Below are positions 57,919 through 64,000 of a stretch of DNA of 64,000 bases, piece after piece. A program made the translations under genes and the position numbers. The stretch spans positions 41,772-105,771 of the forward strand of contig NZ_CP107842.1 of the NCBI RefSeq assembly GCF_036346855.1, written 5' to 3'. The first letter of the stretch is position 1, and every line of letters starts with the position of its first letter. Origin of the DNA: Streptomyces europaeiscabiei. Its GTDB lineage: Bacteria; Actinomycetota; Actinomycetes; Streptomycetales; Streptomycetaceae. Under the pieces are notes generated by a model that saw only the letters and a list, made by a program, of their open reading frames with translations, had not been told where the DNA came from and searched no databases.

Positions 57919-58248
57919 TCAGCCCTTGGTCGGTGGGATCGCCTCGGGGTGGCTGTCGGGCCACCCCCACTCATCCGCGTTGTGTCGCTCTCCGGGGTCG
58001 TGTCCGGGTCCGGCCTGGCACTGCCACCACTCGCCCGTTTCGTCAGGCCACATCGAGGTGCATGTCTGCGGGTCGGGCTCCGGCGGCGGGGGCAGGAGAC
58101 CGGCCGCGGTGAGTACCTCGGCGACCACCTGGCCGACCACTTCGTCCGGCATCGGGACGCGCGCATTGCCGACGACGTTGCGCACGCCGTACAGCGCATT
58201 GTCGTACGCGGCTAGGTCAAGGACCGGCCGGCGGGTGGGGGTGTTCAT
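57919..58248 (-). CDS. small protein, paralogue of the neighbour at 58245
   Basis: 109 aa from ATG at 58248, overlapping the previous stop (ATGA). VLDLAAYDNALYGVRNVVGNARVPMPDEVVGQVVAEVLTAAGLLPPP... then a Cys/Trp/His-rich end (TCTSMWPDETGEWWQCQAGPGHD). It aligns in outline with its neighbour (VLDLDEFQTAV...AEEMVSAALATAGVFIP...ECCTALYLPWE...WQQCGDEPGHD), so the pair arose by duplication. Unknown function; possible zinc binding. Confidence 0.65.
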   Translation of the reverse strand: MNTPTRRPVLDLAAYDNALYGVRNVVGNARVPMPDEVVGQVVAEVLTAAGLLPPPPEPDPQTCTSMWPDETGEWWQCQAGPGHDPGERHNADEWGWPDSHPEAIPPTKG

Positions 58249-58667
58249 GCGCCGGTCTCCTCGTCGGTGGGGTGTGGCAGCTGTGCGGGGACGGTGCCGG
58301 GCCGGCCGTCGACCCACGTGAACTCACCGTTGTCGTGGCCGTCGGCGTCGTCGTGGCCGGGTTCGTCGCCGCACTGCTGCCACACCCCTAGAGTCTCGGC
58401 TGTGGCCGCTTCGGGCTCCCACGGCAGGTACAGGGCGGTGCAGCACTCCGTGTCCAGGCTCTCCGGAGCCGGGGCGGGAATGAACACCCCGGCGGTGGCG
58501 AGCGCCGCGCTCACCATCTCCTCGGCCATGCCATGGTCGACGTCGAGTCGGGGCCGGTACCGCTGCGCCTCGCGGCGCGCGGCGTGTACGGCGGTCTGGA
58601 ACTCGTCGAGGTCGAGGACGCGCAGGGGCACGGGTAGCGGGACGGGGCGGTGGTTGGGAAGGCTCAT
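58245..58667 (-). CDS. small protein, paralogue of the neighbour at 57919
   Basis: 140 aa from ATG at 58667, overlapping the previous stop. Same two-part design as its downstream neighbour: an N-terminal helical part (LDLDEFQTAVHAARREAQRYRPRLDVDHGMAEEMVSAAL) and a C-terminal Cys/Trp/His segment (WQQCGDEPGHDDADGHD). Unknown function, element-specific. Confidence 0.65.
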   Translation of the reverse strand: MSLPNHRPVPLPVPLRVLDLDEFQTAVHAARREAQRYRPRLDVDHGMAEEMVSAALATAGVFIPAPAPESLDTECCTALYLPWEPEAATAETLGVWQQCGDEPGHDDADGHDNGEFTWVDGRPGTVPAQLPHPTDEETGA

Positions 58668-60340
58668 GCGTCGTTCTCCTCGTCGGTCTGGGATGCGATG
58701 AACGCGTCCAGGGCAGCGCGCAGACGTCGGCCGTCGGCGTCGTCTGGCACGCGCAGGCGGTGCGCGGCGAGCTGGGCGACGTAGCGGCGGATGCCGGGCA
58801 GGGCTTCCGCGTCGCCGGTGGTGGTCGCGGTCGTCAGTTGGCGCAACGCGGTGCGGACGTCCTCGGAAACGCCCTGCGTCGCTCCTTCGAGGAACGGCGC
58901 GCTTGCCGCGATCAGTTCAGCCTCGGCCGGGGAGGCCGGCGCCGGTGTCTGGGGCGGCTGCTCGTCCTCGTCGGTCTCTGGCGCGGTGGGCTCGGTGCTC
59001 CGGCGGTTCCTACGGGGCCCGCCCTCGGCGGCCCGCTCGCTCAGCTTTTCGAGCCTGTCGTGGGCCTTCGCGGCCTGGCCCTCCCAGCGGGTGGCGCGGG
59101 CTTCGGCGCGGTCGCGGTCGGCCTCGGCGGTGTCTGCTCGGCGGGTCTCGGAGTTGGCTCGCTGCTCGGCGACGTCGGCCCGGCTCTCGGCGGTCCGGTG
59201 TGCGGCCTTTTCCTCGTCGAGCTGGCGGCGCAGCTCCGTGGCGTCCGTGGCCAGGCGGTCGCGCTGTTCCTCGGCACTGTCCGCGCGCTGCTTCTCGTTG
59301 TCGGCGCGCCGGTTGGCGGCGTCGGCCTGCCGCTCGGTGTCGCGGTGCTGCAACTTCTCCTCACCGAGCTGGTCGCGCAGTTCCCGGACCTGCTCGGTCA
59401 GGTTGTTGCGTTCACGGGTGAGCCGGTCGCGCTCGTCTTCGGCCTGGCGGCGCTGGCGGTTGGCCTCGCCAAGATCTCGTTCGGCGGCCTCCCGGCGGGC
59501 CACGGCGTCGGCACGTTCGCGGCTGGCGGTGGTCGCCGACTCCAGGGCGGCGTTCCGCTCCTCCCTCAGCCGTTCACGTTCGCGTTCGGCGGCCTCGCGC
59601 AGACCCGTTTCGGTGGCGGCCAGTCGCCGGGCCTCGTCCCTTTCGGCAACCGCCTCCACCCGGGCCCGCTCGGCCTGCTGCTGTTCGGTCCGCGCCTGCT
59701 CGGCGCGCTCGACGGCGCGGTCCGTCTCCTGCTTGAAAGCCTCCCGCTGCCGTACGGCCTCGTCCCGCAGCTGCTCGGCGCGGCCCTTGTCGGCGACGGC
59801 CTGGCGCTCGGCGTGACGGGCGTCCTCGGCCGCCTTCTCCGCTTCCTCCTTCGCCTTCTGGTCGCGCGCTGCAGCGGCGTCGGCAGCTTCCTTGTCCAAC
59901 ACGGCCTGGTGGGTTTCAGCGCGCGCCTGGGCGGCCTCACTGCGGGCGTTGGCGGCTGTCTGGTTGGCCTGGGCCACGTCGTTGGCGGCGGCCGCGCGGG
60001 CGGCCGCCAACCGGGCCTCAATGCCCTCCGGGTTGTTGACCTTCTGAATGTCCCTGCGCAGGTCGTCAACGACCTGTTCCATACGGGTCTGGAGTTCCTC
60101 GGCACGGTTCAGCTGGCCGGGCAAACCGGGGGTGTTGCGCTCACGAGCGCGGGCGGCCTTCGCCTCGTTCTGGTGCTCGGTGCTGCAATACTCCGGCGGC
60201 CGGCCGGCTCCGGCCGGCTTCTCGCGGGGGATCGCGCAGCCGCACAGCTTGCAGGGGCTGGGCCAGTAGCCGAACGGCGCTTCCTCCTCGTCCCCGCCGG
60301 GGTTCTCCCCGAGATCCTCGGTGGTGGGCGGTGTGCTCAT
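58664..60340 (-). CDS. zinc-finger / long coiled-coil protein
   Basis: 558 aa from ATG at 60340. Near residues 30-57, CKLCGCAIP...RPPEYCSTEHQ is a probable zinc site. Residues ~75-430 form a nearly unbroken Ala/Glu/Arg coiled coil (ERAEQARTEQQQAERARVEAVAERDEARRLAATETG...), then a globular helical C-terminus. KfrA-like or structural DNA-binding roles are possible. Its design parallels the coiled-coil protein at 34944. Confidence 0.65.
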   Translation of the reverse strand: MSTPPTTEDLGENPGGDEEEAPFGYWPSPCKLCGCAIPREKPAGAGRPPEYCSTEHQNEAKAARARERNTPGLPGQLNRAEELQTRMEQVVDDLRRDIQKVNNPEGIEARLAAARAAAANDVAQANQTAANARSEAAQARAETHQAVLDKEAADAAAARDQKAKEEAEKAAEDARHAERQAVADKGRAEQLRDEAVRQREAFKQETDRAVERAEQARTEQQQAERARVEAVAERDEARRLAATETGLREAAERERERLREERNAALESATTASRERADAVARREAAERDLGEANRQRRQAEDERDRLTRERNNLTEQVRELRDQLGEEKLQHRDTERQADAANRRADNEKQRADSAEEQRDRLATDATELRRQLDEEKAAHRTAESRADVAEQRANSETRRADTAEADRDRAEARATRWEGQAAKAHDRLEKLSERAAEGGPRRNRRSTEPTAPETDEDEQPPQTPAPASPAEAELIAASAPFLEGATQGVSEDVRTALRQLTTATTTGDAEALPGIRRYVAQLAAHRLRVPDDADGRRLRAALDAFIASQTDEENDA

Positions 60341-60408
60341 CGGTGGCGGTGCCTTCCGTCGGAGGGGCCCACGGCCGGGGCCCGGCGGGCGGGGGAGTGG
60401 AGGCGCGG

Positions 60409-61824
60409 TCAGGCCGCGATCGTGAGGTTATCGGCGCGCAGGGCGGCCAGGCGGCCGCGCTGCTGGCCGATCCCGAGATGCGCAAGCGGGGTGCGGGCGT
60501 GCGGCCACACGGCGGCCGCCCGCCTGGTGTACTCGCCCGGGGTCAGCAGGATGACGCTCTCGGCGTCGGCCAGGCCGAACGCCTCCGCTTGGGCGCGCAG
60601 TTCGCCGACGGTGATGCTGCCGGAGTCGGTCCACTGGTGGTCGTACGGCTCGATCACCCGATCGAGGGGCGTCAGCCCGTGCAGAGCGCTGAGCACGAGC
60701 ACCGTGCCGCCGGTCGCGGTGAGCGCGTCGGCGGTCCGGCGGGCCATGCGGTGCAGCGATCCGGTGTAGATCTCGCCTGCCGGGGCCGGGCGGCCGAGCT
60801 TGCGCCCGGAGCACGGAATGACGACGACCGGGCCCCCGGCGGCCGCCGTTGCGGCTGGGGCGGTGGACTCGGCGCCGAACAGCGCGAGTTGCGCGGCAGC
60901 CGCCGCCTGCGCCTCGTCCTCGGCGGCCGTCGGGGCGGCGGGCTCCTCGGCCGGGACGGGGGCGGGTGCCTCGTCGCGGGCCTTCTGGCGGGTGAGTTCG
61001 GCGGGGTCGCCGTAGTGGAACTCCACGTTCCCGATCTCCTCGTTGCGCTGGACGGGGGCGTGGATGGCGTCGTACACCGTGGCGTACCGGGTGCGGGGCT
61101 CCGGGAGTGGCTCGGCGGTCCGGGGCTCGGGGCGGGCTGCCTGAGCGAACAGCAGGGCCTCGGCCATGTGGTCACGGGCGGCCTCGACGTCGACGGTGCC
61201 CGCGGTGGCCTGCGCGATGCGGGCTTGCAGGTTCAGCCAGTTCTCCGACCAGTCGGGCATGTCCGCGCCGCTCATGTCCGTCGCCTCCGGGCCGGTCCAC
61301 TGCGCCAGGTGCCGGATGTACGACCGGCGCCAGTAGCGGCGCTCCGTGCGCCAGTGGGCGGCGTCGTGGCAGGCCATCCACCGCTGACCGTGGGCTGAGT
61401 CCCGCATCCACCGGTTCAGGGTGCGCATCATCGTGGTGGCGGCCTGCTCGATCGCGGCAAGCACCTGGGGCAGGTCGGCGGCGAACCGCGCGACCTTCAG
61501 TACGGGGCCCTCGATCCGCAGCGCGTGCCGGGCCACCCGCACGTTCTCGCCGGTGTGCCGGCCGCCCTGGCGGGAGAAGTAGATCGCCTCCTCGAACCGG
61601 CGGGCGCGCACCCCGTAGCCGTCGGCGAGCTGCTCGGCAGCCTCACGGCGGACGTTGCCGAGCTGTCCGGCGTCGTGCACCCGCACGACCACCTCGCCGC
61701 GCTCACCGTCGGCGTACATCCGGTCGGCCCATGCCAGCACCCCGGTGTACGCACGCTTCCTCGGGGCCGCGTACTCGTCGACCGTCCGGCCTCGCCGCGT
61801 CCCATGCTCACCGTTCGTCATCAT
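60409..61824 (-). CDS. DUF6884-domain protein
   Basis: 471 aa from ATG at 61824. The C-terminal ~135 residues are a DUF6884 domain: VVVIPCSGRKLGRPAPAGEIYTGSLHRMARRTADAL...VLVLSALHGLTPLDRVIEPYDHQW...VILLTPGEYTRRAAAVWPHARTPLAHLGIGQQRGRLAALR. The N-terminal ~270 residues are helical (RAYTGVLAWADRMYADGERGEVVVRVHDAGQLGNVRREAAEQL...) without a known fold. DUF6884 has a Cys-Ser-Gly loop and His-Gly motif suggestive of an enzyme. Function unknown. First gene of a leftward operon. Confidence 0.75.
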   Translation of the reverse strand: MMTNGEHGTRRGRTVDEYAAPRKRAYTGVLAWADRMYADGERGEVVVRVHDAGQLGNVRREAAEQLADGYGVRARRFEEAIYFSRQGGRHTGENVRVARHALRIEGPVLKVARFAADLPQVLAAIEQAATTMMRTLNRWMRDSAHGQRWMACHDAAHWRTERRYWRRSYIRHLAQWTGPEATDMSGADMPDWSENWLNLQARIAQATAGTVDVEAARDHMAEALLFAQAARPEPRTAEPLPEPRTRYATVYDAIHAPVQRNEEIGNVEFHYGDPAELTRQKARDEAPAPVPAEEPAAPTAAEDEAQAAAAAQLALFGAESTAPAATAAAGGPVVVIPCSGRKLGRPAPAGEIYTGSLHRMARRTADALTATGGTVLVLSALHGLTPLDRVIEPYDHQWTDSGSITVGELRAQAEAFGLADAESVILLTPGEYTRRAAAVWPHARTPLAHLGIGQQRGRLAALRADNLTIAA

Positions 61825-62249
61825 GTGACCACTCTAGCATTTCTGGATTACTGTTTCTGGTATTCCGGAAATTATTTGTTGGCGAAGAGCTGCGAATTTC
61901 CAGGGGTGAGAGGTGCCGACCGTTCGTCGGCTGCGGCCCCGTCTTCGGGGGCGCGGGCCTTGCGGCCCGCCAGGGGCTGGCGGCTGAGCCGGCCTACCCC
62001 TTCGTCACGCCAAGGCGTGACGGGTTCGCGTGTGCACGCGAACTTGCCCCGGTCTTGCTCGGGGCCCTTCGGGCCGGTGGTTGATTTCCGCGGTCCGGGG
62101 TGCCGGCGGGAGGCGCTCTCTCCGGCGGCGGTGCGGGTCTGCTGCGGGCACGGGGCCTGCGGTGCGTTCTCGCTGGGCGACATGCTACCTCTTCGGCGGC
62201 ATCGCCGTACGCTCCTCGCGCCTCGTCGGCGTGTCGGGGGGCGCGGGTG
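61825..62249. other. palindrome-rich gene-free region (possible origin/regulatory)
   Basis: Between the putative replication gene and the DUF6884 operon. Contains GTCACGCC-AA-GGCGTGAC (62004-62021), TTCGCGTG-TG-CACGCGAA (62025-62042) and GC-rich hairpins around 61955-61990. I see no gene. Palindromes next to a rep gene are typical of an origin or its control region. Confidence 0.5.
62004..62042. promoter_or_regulatory. tandem 8-2-8 palindromes
   Basis: Two abutting 18-bp palindromes, 62004-62021 and 62025-62042. The second is the exact reverse complement of 22701-22718. Confidence 0.55.
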
Positions 62250-64000
62250 TCATGCGGCGGCCGTGTGTCCGTGTCCTCGCTCGTCCTGGCCGCGGTCGCG
62301 GCCGAGCTGTGCGGGGTCGACTACTCCGCCGTGCCTCTCGATCTCGCAGGCCTCCGCAAGTAGCTCGCCGGCGCCGATGCGCTGGGCCTCGATCTCCCAC
62401 GCTGTGCGGTGGTCGGCACGGCCGGTGCCGGTGCGGCGGGTGCTCTGGTGCGGGTGGCGGGGGTAGCGGCGCTCGTACGGGTCCATGCCGGGTACGACCA
62501 TCTGTCGAGCGTCGGGACGCTGGGCCTGCTGCAGCTTCGCCCCGCGCGGGGCAGCGCACCATTCCTTCTCAGCCAGCCACCAGCGGTGACGCTCCTCGTC
62601 CACCCGGGCGCTGACCGCCAGTTCCGCGGGCCTGCCTGCGTGCCCAAGCTGCGCGGCCGCCTCGTACAGCGTCCGCTCGGTGCGCCGGGCGATCCTGGAG
62701 TCCAACACCCCAACCGCCGTGAGGGCCGCCAGATGGCCCGTGATCGTCTCGGGGACGTAGCCGGTGGCGCGGGCAAGGTCGGGGGTGCGAACGCCGCTCT
62801 CGATGGCTTCCAGGGTCCTGCCCGCGTGGTGCCCCAACGCGTGCCAAATGCCCGACTGCTGGTGAGCAATCACATCCCGAAGGTAAGACAGAACATCCCC
62901 ATGCCCCCCAGGGGGGGCGGCGTTGTCACTTCTGTCCGACCCCGCAAAATCTCTCTGACCTGCTGTTTTGTCGTGGACTGCGCAGATGTGGTGCGGGTCG
63001 TCGGTGCAGGTGTGGGAGGTGGCGAGCGTGATGCGGCGGGCCCGGCAGGCTCCGGGGACGGCCTGCTCGGTGGTGACCGTCCAGCCGTCCGCCTCCAGCC
63101 GCAGCAGGCTCAGTGCGGCAGTGGACTTACTGCGGCCGCACAGCACCGCCAGGCGCCGGACGGCGGCGCTGATCGAGGTCGATCCCGTCACCGCCATGAG
63201 GTACGCGACGGCGCGCAAGACGGCCAGGTCGGCGGGGCCGCTGGGGCGGCTCCACGGGGCACTGCCGGCGGCCTCGATCCGGGCGAGCAGATCGGCGGCC
63301 GCCATGGCGCCCTCGCTCAGCTCCTCGCCGTCGCGGGGCCTGCCCCGGTAGCGCAGGGGCAGGCGGGCGGCCTCCTGTACGGCGAGCCACCACCGGCGTG
63401 TCAGGCGGCGTTCCGCCTCGGCGTCGGGCAACTGCTGGCGGCCGCCTCCCGTGCCGCTGGTGCGGAGCCACTCCAGGGCGGGGGCGGTGGCCGCGTCCTC
63501 GACCAGCGTCCGGGCCTGGGCGTAGGTCCAGCCGGCCAGGGCGCAGCGGACCAACAGGTGGTGTACGGCGGCCTGGTGGGCGCCGGGGGCGTCGTCGGGG
63601 CGGCGGTTCAGGGCCTTGAGGTCCCGGCTGCCGAGCGGGCGCCACGGCTGGCGCAGGCGTACGTGCCCGTCCTCGTCGGTGTCGATGTCTCGGACGACCG
63701 GGCCGCGCTTCGAGATCGAGGGGGGGATGTGCTGGCCGGTGCGGTGGGTCCGGCCGACCGCCGTGGTGGCGCGCTGCCCGAGCAGGGCCGGGGCGCCGGT
63801 GAGGGTCTCCAGCGTGCGCGCCAGTCGCTCGAACGCGCTCGGCCGGCTGCCCTTGCGGAGGATCGCCACGGCGGCGGCCGGCTCGATGCCGTCCAACTCG
63901 GCGTGGCCGTGGCCGCTGCGGTGGGCGGCGCCCGGGGGGCGCAGGGCGCCCGCCGTCGCGTTCGTCAGCGGCGTGGGGTCGACGCTCGGGTACAGGCGGG
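62250..64000 (-). CDS. probable replication initiator / primase-like protein, 5' end outside window
   Basis: At least 583 codons, open to the right edge. Near the edge the sequence PLTNATAGALRPPGAAHRSGHG resembles the xRPPGSxHRxGG motif of archaeo-eukaryotic primase/polymerase-type replication proteins. Further in come PPSISKRGPVVRDIDTDEDGHVRLRQPWRPLGSRDLKALNRR, a domain seen in Streptomyces plasmid replication proteins, then winged-helix-like segments (AVRRLAVLCGRSKSTAALSLLRLEADGW; LARATGYVPETITGHLAALTAVGV). It probably initiates replication at a nearby origin. Identification is from pattern only. Confidence 0.6.
   Translation of the reverse strand, partial: RLYPSVDPTPLTNATAGALRPPGAAHRSGHGHAELDGIEPAAAVAILRKGSRPSAFERLARTLETLTGAPALLGQRATTAVGRTHRTGQHIPPSISKRGPVVRDIDTDEDGHVRLRQPWRPLGSRDLKALNRRPDDAPGAHQAAVHHLLVRCALAGWTYAQARTLVEDAATAPALEWLRTSGTGGGRQQLPDAEAERRLTRRWWLAVQEAARLPLRYRGRPRDGEELSEGAMAAADLLARIEAAGSAPWSRPSGPADLAVLRAVAYLMAVTGSTSISAAVRRLAVLCGRSKSTAALSLLRLEADGWTVTTEQAVPGACRARRITLATSHTCTDDPHHICAVHDKTAGQRDFAGSDRSDNAAPPGGHGDVLSYLRDVIAHQQSGIWHALGHHAGRTLEAIESGVRTPDLARATGYVPETITGHLAALTAVGVLDSRIARRTERTLYEAAAQLGHAGRPAELAVSARVDEERHRWWLAEKEWCAAPRGAKLQQAQRPDARQMVVPGMDPYERRYPRHPHQSTRRTGTGRADHRTAWEIEAQRIGAGELLAEACEIERHGGVVDPAQLGRDRGQDERGHGHTAAA

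Noticed and set aside
1..64000. tRNA or rRNA genes
   Set aside because: No cloverleaf or conserved rRNA segment was recognised on reading both strands.

Overview
High-GC DNA with actinobacterial codon use, frequent GTG starts and dense ATGA/GTGA stop-start overlaps. Gene content (DUF397/DUF5753 pairs, DUF2637-like membrane protein, SCO6880-family protein, DUF4913, Mob-type relaxase, Ku, YcaO-TfuA) points to a large conjugative plasmid or integrated conjugative element of Streptomyces or a close relative. No rRNA, tRNA or CRISPR array was recognised. The right-hand gene runs off the window and the left-hand gene may start before it.

Layout. 0-3.5 kb: small membrane and zinc-finger genes, a Ku protein and a tyrosine-recombinase-like protein. 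3.5-25 kb: accessory mosaic. It holds a tandem-HTH regulator, an HTH/P-loop NTPase carrying 11 near-identical 32-residue repeats, a first ParA/ParB pair followed by two large palindromes, a membrane-anchored Mrr-like nuclease, two large Phe-rich pentapeptide-type repeat proteins, a HAD/antitoxin/zeta-toxin operon, a serine recombinase, and a DNA ligase frameshifted at its catalytic lysine. This region is full of duplicated and truncated pieces: a 435-bp recombinase 3' end, a 132-bp HTH fragment, a 54-bp direct repeat, a ~90-bp boundary element and a ligase 5' remnant.

25.9-33.5 kb: a leftward biosynthetic operon for a putative thioamidated RiPP. A 34-aa acidic precursor is followed by an attenuator-like hairpin, then TfuA, YcaO, a SAM methyltransferase, a GpsA-like dehydrogenase, a small membrane protein and an SdpB/HTTM-like membrane protein. 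Upstream lie a zinc-finger protein, an anti-sigma-type ATPase and a 141-aa protein. An XRE-DUF5753/DUF397 pair is divergent from them, with a strong palindromic operator candidate between. 34.9-39.1 kb: a DUF2637-like coiled-coil membrane protein and a second ParA operon bracketed by TGCATAAGTGCA-type sites.

39.2-55.8 kb: conjugation module. It holds a TPR protein, a lipoprotein, a lytic transglycosylase/NlpC hydrolase, a double-HTH regulator, a P-loop-like protein, a VirB2-like small membrane protein, a VirB6/TrbL-like protein, an SCO6880 protein, a VirB4-like ATPase, a TraG/VirD4-like coupling protein and DUF4913. A hairpin terminator separates these from a coiled-coil protein, relaxase and MobC on the other strand, with a candidate oriT beside mobC. 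55.8-57.5 kb: a second zeta-toxin pair and a lone DUF397 gene. 57.5-64 kb: a leftward operon of paralogous small proteins, a coiled-coil zinc-finger protein and a DUF6884 protein, then a palindrome-rich gap, then a partial probable replication protein.

Taken together the window carries replication, two partition systems, two toxin-antitoxin modules, transfer genes, and a cargo of one RiPP pathway plus several repeat-protein or defence-like genes. The best candidate for an undescribed system is the YcaO-TfuA RiPP operon with its unusual precursor and SdpB-like partner. Second is the apparent cassette-like trading of repeat-protein genes between 5.9 and 21 kb.
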